This document shows, in pieces, positions 17,719 through 26,787 of a stretch of 64,000 nucleotides of DNA. The DNA is from Leishmania martiniquensis (Eukaryota; Euglenozoa; Kinetoplastea; Trypanosomatida; Trypanosomatidae), in the NCBI RefSeq assembly GCF_017916325.1, contig NC_090160.1:67001-131000 (forward strand), read 5' to 3'. Under the pieces are notes generated by a model. It saw only the letters and a list, made by a program, of their open reading frames with translations. It was not told the DNA's origin and made no database searches. How positions within the stretch are numbered: position 1 is the first letter of the stretch; the number at the start of each line of letters is the position of its first letter. A program made the translations under genes and the position numbers.

Positions 17719-19785
17719 CTAATACGCGTCATATGACGTCTGCGAAGATTCCTCGTCGGACGACGAGCCAAGTCCGTCTGGGCGGAGTAGCGCCGCCATC
17801 TGCTGCTGCGCCACGCTGGCGTCGACGCGAATGCGGTGTGGGTCGAACGAACCCTCCGCCGCTTCGACGGCCTGCACATTAGGCAGCCGCGGCGAGAGCC
17901 CGTGCGAGGCAGATCCTGTCGAGGTGTGAAGAAAATGCGGCAGCAAAGTGACGCCAACGGCGCTGATCTTCCGCTGCGTCTCCTTGGGCAGCGGCGGCGC
18001 AGGATCCACATCAACGACGCTGTCGGGTGCGTTCGTTTGTGCATCATCCTCTGCACTCGCGGAAGCCGCTGTGGCCGGCATCAGCGGCTTCGGATTTGCC
18101 TCCACATGCCCTCCCGAGAGAAGTGCCCCGTCGTTGTGAAGGGGAACACGTGTGAGCTGGCGCAACACCGACTGCGTTTCCTCTGCCTTACGGCGTTGAA
18201 TCGCCACCTCGGCAAGTATTCGCTGAAGAAGGTCCTCCATCCTCTGCTGCCGGGTGCCCACGCTTTCGACAGCGGCGTGGCAGCGGGTGATGTTGTCGTT
18301 GAAGTCGTGCACGCCTCGCCACGGGCCTGCCACACCTGCAAGCACTTCCGGCAAAAGTGCTTCGCACACCGCGGGCTCGACTTCAGGTCTTCCAGACTTC
18401 AGAGATGCCTTCTTTGCTTTTGTGGGCATATTCTGTTCAAACGTTTTGCCGCTGCACGCGCGGGCGCTGGTCAGCGGCGAGACTTCGGGTAATGTCACAT
18501 CCACTGTCAGGGTCTCCTTCGACGTCACTTGCGCTGAGCAAAGCGACGCGCAATGGCTGTGAAAAAGGCACCGCACAGCTTCGCCGACGGCCTCTGCCCA
18601 ATCCCTCTCCACAGCAACACGGTCATTCGCCTCCAGCAACACCAGTTCGCTCTCGATAAGGTCGTCGATTTCTGCTTGCATTTCACTCGTCAAAGCGCGC
18701 TCCTCTGCCAGCTGCATCTCATAGGAGCTTCGCTGCTGTTCAAGGGTCCACTCCAGTCGCCTGATCCTGTCAACCGCAGAATCGCCGTCCGCGGGGATTG
18801 TGGCTTCAGTCTGTGCTGTAGAGAAGAAAGTGCAGTGGGTGGTGGCAGAATCACTTCTCACTCCACTGTGCCCTGCCGAGGCGTAAGGAGAGTCAGCAAG
18901 ATGCTGCGTGTCCACTGGCGCCGTCACAGACCGCCGCAGCGAGGGACGCGGCGAGCTCATGCGGCGCTCACAGCCTTCCCGAGATGACCCTAGCAATGGC
19001 ACTTCTGGAGAAAAGCTGCTCGAGGCGTTGGCGCGGGAGCTGCCCCGTTTCGCAGCAGCCCCCCCACCAGCAGCACCAGCGCAGCCGCTGAGACTTTGGC
19101 CACATGCCCCGTGCGCATTCGCTCGGACTCTCGCCACCTCGGAGTCACAAAGCTGCCGCAGCAGCAGGGTCTCGTCTTCCTCCGCTACTTCGACGTGAGC
19201 ACGCACCGCCGCCTCCGTATTCTCGAGGACGGCACGGGCAACTCCCTCGTGCTTCTCCTCAGCAGCGGCAACTTCTCTTTCCAGGTCCTGCACTCGCAGC
19301 CGTAGTCGCTCTCTCTCCCGCGACAACGTCATCGCTTCCATGCCGAGAGACTTGGCCTCTTGCTCCATGCGCAGCATCTGCGCGGCTGCCGCGTCCGCAG
19401 AGGCGAGGACGTCGTTTCGCTCCGTCACTGCGGCGGCTCGCTGCGCCGTCGCTTCCTGCAGCTGCAGTCGCAAGGAGTCTATTTCGGCCACGTACTCCAT
19501 TTCGATTTGTTTAAGGGAGCTTCGCAAACGATGCGTTTCGCGGCAGGCTCGACATTGGTGAGAACAGTCACTATCCCTCTCTGGCCAGGCGCCTCGAGAG
19601 AGCACCGCCGCGCCCCCTTCGTCGCCTTCGCTGGTATCGCACAGCACCGTGTCGTCCATGAAAGGCACGCACGCCCGCAATCCAAACAGCGCATCGACAC
19701 GACTACCGGCGGCCATGGGAGAAGGCGACGGTAGCGTCCGCCGCGGCGGCGTGTACGCACTTGAGAACGACCAGGTCCTCGGCAT
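17719..19785 (-). CDS. Coiled-coil protein, hypothetical (688 aa)
   Basis: The chosen ATG at 19785 begins MPRTWSFSSAYTPPRR. The open frame continues upstream to 20079, but that part encodes Pro/Leu/His/Thr-rich low-complexity sequence over dinucleotide repeats. Three coiled-coil blocks are visible, at about 75-195, 338-398 and 498-545, separated by Ser/Gly-rich disordered regions. Two CxxC pairs (about 60-70, CSHQCRAC) lie before the first coil. The C-terminus is acidic and serine-rich (SSSDEESSQTS), a likely phosphorylation region. No catalytic or membrane feature is seen. It resembles kinetoplastid cytoskeletal or basal-body proteins in composition only. Confidence 0.88.
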   Translation of the reverse strand: MPRTWSFSSAYTPPRRTLPSPSPMAAGSRVDALFGLRACVPFMDDTVLCDTSEGDEGGAAVLSRGAWPERDSDCSHQCRACRETHRLRSSLKQIEMEYVAEIDSLRLQLQEATAQRAAAVTERNDVLASADAAAAQMLRMEQEAKSLGMEAMTLSRERERLRLRVQDLEREVAAAEEKHEGVARAVLENTEAAVRAHVEVAEEDETLLLRQLCDSEVARVRANAHGACGQSLSGCAGAAGGGAAAKRGSSRANASSSFSPEVPLLGSSREGCERRMSSPRPSLRRSVTAPVDTQHLADSPYASAGHSGVRSDSATTHCTFFSTAQTEATIPADGDSAVDRIRRLEWTLEQQRSSYEMQLAEERALTSEMQAEIDDLIESELVLLEANDRVAVERDWAEAVGEAVRCLFHSHCASLCSAQVTSKETLTVDVTLPEVSPLTSARACSGKTFEQNMPTKAKKASLKSGRPEVEPAVCEALLPEVLAGVAGPWRGVHDFNDNITRCHAAVESVGTRQQRMEDLLQRILAEVAIQRRKAEETQSVLRQLTRVPLHNDGALLSGGHVEANPKPLMPATAASASAEDDAQTNAPDSVVDVDPAPPLPKETQRKISAVGVTLLPHFLHTSTGSASHGLSPRLPNVQAVEAAEGSFDPHRIRVDASVAQQQMAALLRPDGLGSSSDEESSQTSYDAY

Positions 19786-20100
19786 CTCTGCTTTACCTGC
19801 CCCTCTGGCAAGCGTGTGCGTCTCTATGTATAGGTGTATATGTTCCTGCGTGTATCTGTGTCTGTTTCTATAAGAGCATATGTCTGTGGATCTGCTAGTG
19901 CTTGTAGAGCCTCCCGATACGTGCATCGACGACGATGTCGGCGTGCCCGTATGTATTCGCGGGCACGCGCAACTCCGCTCGAAGGGTCTTCTTATGCAGG
20001 ACAGAGGCAAAAAGGGGAGAGGGAGGGAGGGAGTCGGCAGAGGCAGAGAAGGGCAACAGCGGATGGGTTTGGTGCACACACGCGCAGGGCCGCTTAGCTG

Positions 20101-20535
20101 TTACGCGGCACTGAGATACACACACAGACCCTTTACACGTAGAAAAAAAAATAAATGCACACGCATGAGCATGACTGCAGACGCGCCCGTTTCCCACAGC
20201 CTTGTTTGGCCCCATTCACCCCTTCCACCACCCACCCACCTGTAGGGATGAGCACTCGACAGTGTGCGTCTGTGCGTGTGCGTGCTGTCTTTGCACGTCT
20301 TTCGTTGAAACGGTGTGAGAGCAGAGGCCGACGCCTCGGTGCGAGCTGCCGCTCCCTTTTCGTCATCGCAGGAGCAGCTCCACTTCTGTGCACTCGTCGT
20401 GAGCAGTGAAGGGGAAAGACTGGAAAGGGGTCGTGCAACAGTGGCCACAAACATCACCATCACGAGCGTAATGACTTCCGTCATCGCCAAAAGGGTGTTG
20501 CTGCGTTCGGCCCTCGCTGATGCCCTTCTACTCAT
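20101..20535 (-). CDS. Weak candidate: small single-pass membrane ORF
   Basis: A frame starting at the ATG at 20535 encodes a basic N-terminus and one hydrophobic stretch (about 15-37, with EVITLVMVMFVATVA). A Ser/Thr/Lys-rich region follows, and a tail that runs over a T-rich tract. Third-position GC is only moderate and the last third looks like UTR (poly-Phe from a T-run). I list it because the membrane helix is coherent, but would not be surprised if it is not a gene. Confidence 0.15.
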   Translation of the reverse strand: MSRRASARAERSNTLLAMTEVITLVMVMFVATVARPLSSLSPSLLTTSAQKWSCSCDDEKGAAARTEASASALTPFQRKTCKDSTHTHRRTLSSAHPYRWVGGGRGEWGQTRLWETGASAVMLMRVHLFFFLRVKGLCVYLSAA

Positions 20536-20649
20536 CACGACGCCTCCCCGGCCCCACACGACTCTTCGCGCACTTGGCACTGAGCGCCTCAGCCGTGGGT
20601 TCATCTTTGTTCGTCTTTCCGCCCCATTCGTGCCTACTCACGCGGTGCG

Positions 20650-20995
20650 GACGCCACCGTCGTGAGAGAGCGTTGGTACCTAGTAGACAGGTGTACTCAG
20701 GTACGATGGAGACGGCATCCAGAGGCCGCCTTCCCGCGCTGGGCCCGCCGCGTGCCCACTGCACGCACGTGAATGAGAAGATCGACACGCACGGCCACAC
20801 ATCACCTCTCGCCGTGCCCTGCACTGTGCCCGGCCGGTTTCCGTTGCCCTTCCGCATGCCTTCCGCGTGAGCTTGCGGCGAGGAGGACACCGCACGGGCA
20901 TCGGTGCATGGCGCGCCGGCATCCGATGCACGTCACGTCTAGGGCCCCGCCCGACAGCGTCATCCGTGAGGACACCGGGTGGGGGGGGGGGCACA
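20650..20995. repeat. SIDER-like degenerate retroposon, candidate
   Basis: This stretch reads like the Leishmania SIDER family: GC-rich, non-coding, with the phrase GGCGCGCCGGCATCCGATGC followed by CACGTCACGTCTAGGGCCCC, then GACAGCGTCATCCGTGAGGA and an 11-base G run at 20981-20991. SIDERs are truncated non-LTR relatives scattered through Leishmania 3' UTRs, and SIDER2 copies are linked to mRNA decay. The call rests on my memory of the family's look, not on an alignment. Ends are approximate. Confidence 0.4.
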
Positions 20996-21754
20996 GAATA
21001 GGGGGAGGAGGAGGGAGGGGCGAACTACTCGCATGTCAGCGCACCCCACCCCCAGCAGGAAGTCACCCATCTTGAGGATAGGGCCATCGGAAATCATGTC
21101 CGCGACGCTAAAGCCGCGTATCGCCTCAATTCGCTTTACTTCAATCCATTCCGCTATGTGCCGCAGCGACGATTCGCACTGGCGGCGCACAAGGGGGATG
21201 ACGGTGGCACGACTGGAGGCATTCGGGTCACATTAGCGGCAGACGCGCCGTTGACCAGCGGGCCGTCCGTGTATGGGGATGTGCACGTCGCACACCCTCC
21301 GCCCTACCAACCCGGGGCGGCTGGCGTCTGGGGTTTTTGCTTGAACGTGTGGCAAGATGACGACGGCGCTCGGCCGCGCCTTCCGGGCGATGTTTGCGCC
21401 TTGAAATTCTGGCGTCTGTTGCACGACCACGCCGCTATCAGGAGATCGTTGCACAGTTTGCATTTTCCATCTCCGGGGGTGCTGCAGGAGGCGTGCCTGG
21501 ATGGCTTGCACGCGTGCGCTGCGCCACCTGAACCGCTGCAAGTCTCTGGGCAAAGGAACGCACCGACTTTTCCTGTATCCGCCATCCTTCATGAAGAGTG
21601 GGCGTGCCAAGTCGAGGGGCCTGCGGCATTGACGTGCCTCTGCGCGCACGCAAAGGTTATCGCCAGTCGCCCATCGAGAGGGGAACTGCATTCGGTGTGA
21701 GCGCGAAGTAGCCGGCTCGTTGGCACTGCTCAGCGTTCGCTGGTACAAGCGCAC
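20960..21754 (-). pseudogene. Protein-like segment interrupted by stops, possible gene remnant
   Basis: On the minus strand one frame runs 21754-21233 and then, after a single TAA, continues 21232-20960. The second part contains a convincing helical stretch (RRQCESSLRHIAEWIEVKRI, then the GFSVADMISDGPILKMGDF region). A second frame over 21585-21304 is Cys-rich (a CxxxC and CKLC-type pattern) and after its stop continues with SPYTDGPLVNGASAANV. The mix of coherent pieces in two frames, each broken by a stop, suggests a decayed gene rather than random spacer. I cannot name the family; a DIRE-type retroelement fragment or a lost surface-protein gene are guesses. Nothing here should be taken as a functional protein. 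Confidence 0.3.
20981..20991. repeat. G homopolymer run
   Basis: Eleven consecutive G on the plus strand (C on the sense strand) at the edge of the SIDER-like candidate. It is prone to assembly error. Confidence 0.9.
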
Positions 21755-22476
21755 CGACGGTCCCTCCTCCTCTGCGCCACATCCCTAGCGTCACCCTCTG
21801 CGCCAGCAACAAGAGCCTGTCGCAGTACGTGAGGACATTCTGCAGGCTGCACATGGCGCTCCTACACTGAGGGGGCGTTCGATTCTCAAGGGGCGCCTTC
21901 CACTGAGGTCCCCCCTCCCCGATGTCATGATGGGTGGAAAGAGAGCGGTAGGCAAACAAAGACACAAACGCGATGTTCTGTCCAGACAATAGCAGTGCGC
22001 AGCATCGACAGACTAACGAAGTGGCACCGATTGGCCGCGCACACCTGAAAGGCCCCTGTGCGGCTGTGTGTGGTGGGCGACAGAGGAGGCGACAGTGTTC
22101 TGCGTGTAGACATGAAGAGGGGAGGAGAAGAGAGGCAGCGGTGAGAGTGCAGCCAGCCGAAAGTGAAGGACGATAGAAAGATGGTGCAACATACGCACAG
22201 CTAAGGCGTTCTCCGTTCTCGCCTGTGTGATGGATGCTGATGTCTCCGCCTCCACGAGCGCCCCGCTTTCTCACAGATGGGCCGGGTGAGTTTGCCTTTG
22301 CTTCTTTTGTTATGCGTAGGGTCGTTATATCCATCTTTGCATTAGAGAAGAGAACGTTCATGAAGAGCCGAGGAGGCAGCGAGGGAAGGACATGCGAGGG
22401 AGTCGTGCGTGCGCAGGCGCTTTCAGATCTGCGCTGGCGGGGCGCACTTGCGTGCACAGGCGACAGGATGTGTGTA

Positions 22477-22500
22477 ATATATATATTTATGTGTGTGTGT
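22477..22500. repeat. TG/AT/TG compound microsatellite
   Basis: Short alternating run, GT then (AT)n then GT, in the long spacer. The ORFs that read through it gain artificial Ile/Tyr/Val/Cys repeats. Confidence 0.8.
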
Positions 22501-23337
22501 ACCCGGGGGTGTGGAGAAGGACACCACACACACACAGACAGACACGCATACACAGCCCCGCCACATCTGCTCAGACACCGAGACATACACCTGTACACAG
22601 AAGCGGAACCCCATAGAAAACTTCTGTTGTATCCTACAAAGGCGCTAGAGCGTCCACAATGAGGCATCGGCATGCGGAGTTGAGCAAAAAGGGCGCCGAT
22701 GCCAAGGCCGCGCGCGCGAGCGAGGAGGGAAAGGCACACAGACACACTCACAAGGAGAGGAGAGGTAGCAGGGACTACGCGGGCGGGCGGGACGAACTTT
22801 TACAAACAGACGCAATCGCCACGAGGAGCACTTGCACGCGGGGAGGGAAAGTGCGAATGACAAGACGCGAGAGTGAGAAAAGGTACGAGCAAAGAAAAGA
22901 CTGTGATGATTAGAGGGGGGGTCCGAGCACGGCGCACGCCTTGGCGATACGGTGCAGTGCATGACAAGGGAAGGAAGAGAGAGCGAAGGCGGGTGCAGGC
23001 AGAGGAGCGCGGTGGGGTAAAGGGAGAGCAACCCGCACCCTTGTCGTAAGGCGCTGGTATGTGCCTATATGTGAATGTGTATTGGTGTGCGCCTCGTCGT
23101 CTGGGTGCTTAGCGCCGTGGCCATCACACAACACCACTTGCGCGCACAGTCAGAGGACTGAAGACGCACAGGTCCGCGTAAGCACACTGAGGGATACGCG
23201 AGAGTGAAAAAGGCACGGGAAGCAGGGGGTATCAAGCGCACAAAGACCTCTGCCGCCTGCCGCCACGATCATGGGCACTGGTCTCACCGCCCCTCTCTGC
23301 AGGACCACTCCTGTACTCGGCTCAAGAGGCTTCTTCT

Positions 23338-25119
23338 TCACCGAGCGTAGGGCTTTCTGGAACGGGGCGCCGGGGGGATGGCGGGAGAGGAGATGCCTTC
23401 GTGGCTCGAGCTATTACCGTTGCTGCTGCCGCCAACGCCGCTTCCGTTAGATGTTGGTGCTACGGTAGTGGCAGCAGCAGCAGCAGCGGCTGCTTGCGCG
23501 GAGGCCGGTGCTGGCAGCTTGATTGACAACGATGTCGGCGATCGGTCGCCAGAGTTAGCGCTGCCGGTTCTGACTAGCGCACTGGTGAATCCGTTTGCGG
23601 TGCTGTTGTTCGCCTGTGTTCGTCGGCTGGCGGGCACCGGAATGGCAAGGCCGCTTTCGCTGATGGGAGCCGGAGAAGGGACTGTGCCACCGGCGCCTCG
23701 TCCGCGACCCATTGGCGGCGGCGGTGGCGGCCTAGCAACGCTACGTGCACCACGCACGACCCCGCCTCGCCCCCGTGGCAGCGGTATAATTGGCCCGGGG
23801 GCCGACGGTGCCACGTGCGGCTCTGCCTTTCCAGCATGGCAGTCGATGAGGTCGCGCAATTGGGCGCCGGCCTCCGGCCTTAGCCGCGAGCCGTCACGCT
23901 GCTTAAAGAGCAACAGCCCATCCAGCGCACGCGTGTTGACCTCTGGGATGGCGCAGTGATGCAGCACCCACTCGATCGGGCACGTCTTGGCCTCACGCCA
24001 CCCTGGTGCCCCCTTTGGCAGCACCCGCGCGTACCCAAAGACGGTGGGGGGGCTCGAAATGAGGAAGACCACAATGGCCGCGCCCCGAGCCTCCATGCAG
24101 CTCTGCAATTCCTCTGCAAAGACCGGGTTGGGCCAGAAGTATTCGTCTCGCACCGCGTCCTCGGCGTCCTTGTCGGTGATGTACGTAATAAACGTCGCCG
24201 CCGGTAGCGTATGCGCGACCCCGTTGCACAGCAACGGGGCGCCTGCCGCTGCTGTTGATGCAAGAAAACTGGTCGCGGGTGCGGTCGGCGCCACTGCTGT
24301 GGTCGTCGAAAGCGTGGAAGAAGCCTGGAAGCGTTGCTGGCTGCGCGGTGCGGGCAGAGCTGGGCCGTCGTACTCTGGGCCGCCGCCGATGGGGGTGAGC
24401 GCGGCTGGTGGAGGGCGCCGATCCGCCATGATGCTGCTGCGCGGCGCTGGAACGTTGGGACTGTGCTGCGGAGCGGGCGGTGGTGGTGGTGGTGGTGGAG
24501 GGGGGGCGTCGATGCGGTGCGGCATCATATGGGCGCGGGGCGGCGGCGGCGGCAGGATCGCTTCCGATAACATATGGTAGAGCTTCTCCCTCGCCGGCTC
24601 ACGGTCGCTGAGCTCGGTGTAGATGAAGTGCTTCCCGTAGAACTGCAGAACGCGCGGAATAATGAGGAGCTTGCTGGGGTCTTGCAGGATGACCCAGCCG
24701 CGGCCGTTGCAGTTCACGTGTTGGCATGGAAAAACGTCCGCCTCTTTCACCATATCGAAGGTCTCGAAGTAGCGGCCCAGCATCTCAGGAGTCGTATTGA
24801 AGGGCAGGTTGGAGACGTAGATGCAGACGTACTTGGTGGCTGTCGCGTAGAGAGACCCGGTGCGGGGGTCTTTGAAGAAGGCGTGGTACTGCGCGTTCGG
24901 CCGCAGCTTCGGCAACGTGACACCTGCCTCCTCCACCGAGGTGGAGAGCGGCACCTCACGCGGCGGCACATGTGTGGAGTCGAAGAGTTTCGTGCCCTCA
25001 GGAAAGTACTGATACAGCGGTAGGCGGTAGTCCTCCATCAGCAACAGCCGGTCGCCATTCACATACACAAATGGCGCGTGTGTCGAGGCGCTGGTCGACC
25101 CGGCGTCGCTGGAGATCAT
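23338..25119 (-). CDS. RRM-YTH domain protein, predicted m6A reader (593 aa)
   Basis: Residues about 97-169 form an RRM, with an RNP2-like YVCIYVSNLPF (YVSNLPF) and an RNP1-position GRGWVIL strand. After a long Pro-rich linker, residues about 309-425 match the YTH fold. FITYITDK is the first strand; W329 in DEYFWPNP and W374 in APGWREA sit where YTH domains place the aromatic cage that holds N6-methyladenosine. IVVFLISSPPTVFGYARV matches the VFxxxGxFxGYA strand pair, and IEWVLHH with a late RDGSRLRPEAGAQL matches the RDGQE-x-x-x-x-G-x-x-L ending. The tail (about 449-474) has RG/RGG-type repeats. YTH proteins bind m6A in RNA and control decay, splicing or translation. The start at 25119 follows a pyrimidine-rich stretch and AG; the upstream frame to 25512 is Pro/Ser low-complexity and looks like UTR. 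Confidence 0.93.
   Translation of the reverse strand: MISSDAGSTSASTHAPFVYVNGDRLLLMEDYRLPLYQYFPEGTKLFDSTHVPPREVPLSTSVEEAGVTLPKLRPNAQYHAFFKDPRTGSLYATATKYVCIYVSNLPFNTTPEMLGRYFETFDMVKEADVFPCQHVNCNGRGWVILQDPSKLLIIPRVLQFYGKHFIYTELSDREPAREKLYHMLSEAILPPPPPRAHMMPHRIDAPPPPPPPPPPAPQHSPNVPAPRSSIMADRRPPPAALTPIGGGPEYDGPALPAPRSQQRFQASSTLSTTTAVAPTAPATSFLASTAAAGAPLLCNGVAHTLPAATFITYITDKDAEDAVRDEYFWPNPVFAEELQSCMEARGAAIVVFLISSPPTVFGYARVLPKGAPGWREAKTCPIEWVLHHCAIPEVNTRALDGLLLFKQRDGSRLRPEAGAQLRDLIDCHAGKAEPHVAPSAPGPIIPLPRGRGGVVRGARSVARPPPPPPMGRGRGAGGTVPSPAPISESGLAIPVPASRRTQANNSTANGFTSALVRTGSANSGDRSPTSLSIKLPAPASAQAAAAAAAATTVAPTSNGSGVGGSSNGNSSSHEGISSPAIPPAPRSRKPYAR
24478..24506 (-). repeat. Proline-codon repeat in the RRM-YTH linker
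   Basis: A (CCA/CCC)n run encodes about ten consecutive prolines between the RRM and the YTH domain. It is a typical length-variable coding repeat. Confidence 0.85.
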
Positions 25120-26787
25120 TGCGAAACTGTGAAACGTGAAGGATCGAACGCGAGACGGAGACCGGAGCGGGAAATACCGCCTCGGCAGGTCGGCGTGTGG
25201 AGGTGGGGGAGGGGGTGCCGAGGGGGCGGGGAGAGGAGGGTGAGGAGATGGGTGGGAAAGGGAGAGGGACGGCGACCGCCAACAGAAGGTGCTTCGTAAA
25301 GGGCAAGCGCGAAAGGAGCAGAGGCGGGTGGAAGGAGGTGTATGTCTTTCAGCAAGCGTTTTATGTGTTGCGAGTGAAGTGACTGCGAGCACTTCTAGCA
25401 CCTTGGACGGAGGGGGAAGGAGGGTGGAGACAGGCGGTCTAAGAGGCGGGGAGTGGGTAGGAGATGAGAGGGAGGAACAGCACTCGCGTGCGGAAAGTGG
25501 ATCTGGCTGCACTTGCTCGCAGCAATGCGCATCTCAACAAAAAGCTGGAGGAAGGGGGTGGGTGAGTCGGCACCACGGTGGCCGCATCACTAGGACAAGT
25601 CCCCAGAACCCAAGGGAGGGAGAGGGGAATATATGAAATATATATGTATATATATATATATATTCATAAGGGTACGTGCAGTCACCAGGTTAGAGCACCG
25701 GAGTGAGAAAGAAGAGAGCCACCGTGCGCACAGAGGGAGAGGATGCACTACGAGATGCACGCGGGAACAGCACAGGTACACTTCGATGTAGCAGAATTGC
25801 TATTCGTAACTCATAAAGGTATACCGCGCGTGTACGTTGCTCACTGCCGCTACCTCATCAGCTCGACGCATGAGAGTGCCGCCATCTAAGGAAGAGGATC
25901 GCTGCTGCTCGGGTGGGAGCTGCCAAAGGACAAGGCGACGTTGACAGTTTCGCTTCGCCTCCCTCCCTCTCTCTCCTTGTCGTGCTCTTTGTCTTCCGCA
26001 AGCGTCCACATCCCCACCACCCGCCCTCCTCTGTGAGACTAGCGGTGTATCAATACCGAGGCATCGAGTCCCTCTCGTATCCCTCTGTTCGCACTGTGGC
26101 GTGTATATTCCATTTCGTCACCACGTGCACGCACGCACTGCCGACTCTGTTGCCATCCTCTGCAATGCTGTACGACGTGCACATGGCACACCAGATGCTG
26201 CTACACGTGCGCAAACGAGCGGGCGGCTCAAGCCACGTCATTTCGCTGCTGACAGCGCGCGTGAGAGGAGCGGCTGGGGCGAGAAGGTGAACGCGCGCGT
26301 GCGTGTAAGAGCAATATCCGTGAAGTGAGAGGGACCACGTGTGGCACGTGGAGCAACGGGACGCACGCCGTTAAACGTTGAAGGCATTAAAAGAGAAACC
26401 AGAACGAGGCGAAAAGACGCCACAAGGCGTACGCGTCAGCCGTGACAGGAGGCACTTTCGTCTCGCCTGCGCAAAGCGGTGCGCGCGTCATCCTTTCTGC
26501 CACCCCCCTCCAACCCACGCAGCACGAGTCTCGCCTCTCGCGGCGGCGGCACATAAAGAAGCCACATGCTTCTACCCGCGCAGAGAGAAGAGATACGCGC
26601 GGACGCACGATGGCGAGGGCAGACTAGCCGAAAAGAAGCTTGTGCGTTGCCGCCCCACATTGCACTGCATTCAGTTGCCTCAGACGATGAATGCTGCGCT
26701 TACCTTGCAGCATCAGAGGAGCAACACAGAGGAAGTCAGGCACCGAGGAGAGAGGCGCTCTCCAGTCCTCTCCTCAGGTGGGCGCGC
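25120..26787. other. Intergenic region with AT microsatellite
   Basis: Between the DPH6 stop and the RRM-YTH start. Contains an interrupted (AT)n run at 25629-25664 and GA-rich DNA. The right half (25,800-26,780) has only short, composition-biased ORFs. Confidence 0.7.
25629..25664. repeat. Interrupted (AT)n microsatellite
   Basis: An AT-alternating stretch interrupted by GAA and GT. It is unusual in composition against about 60 per cent GC surroundings. Confidence 0.9.

Larger units (their letters stand above)
19786..23337. other. Long spacer with SIDER-like element and gene remnant
   Basis: At 3.5 kb this is the longest gene-poor interval. It contains, listed separately, a SIDER-like retroposon candidate (20650-20995), a protein-like but interrupted segment (20960-21754), a weak small membrane ORF (20101-20535), and an AT/GT microsatellite near 22477-22500. 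Its right part (22,660-23,300) is GA/CT-rich with nothing recognised. Most of it would fall in the 3' UTR of the RRM-YTH mRNA if no gene intervenes. Confidence 0.6.

Noticed and set aside
21158..21700. 180-codon plus-strand frame, protein-like
   Set aside because: It lies antisense to the possible gene remnant, contains no recognised motif, and all supported genes are minus strand. High GC3 on the opposite strand often gives long antisense frames.
21657..22751. 364-codon minus-strand frame
   Set aside because: Reads through an AT/GT microsatellite that gives artificial Ile/Tyr/Val runs, and has no domain, so it looks like a stop-poor spacer.
25120..25512. N-terminal extension of the RRM-YTH protein
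   Set aside because: Pro/Ser low-complexity sequence and a pyrimidine-rich acceptor just before the ATG at 25119 favour the shorter start.
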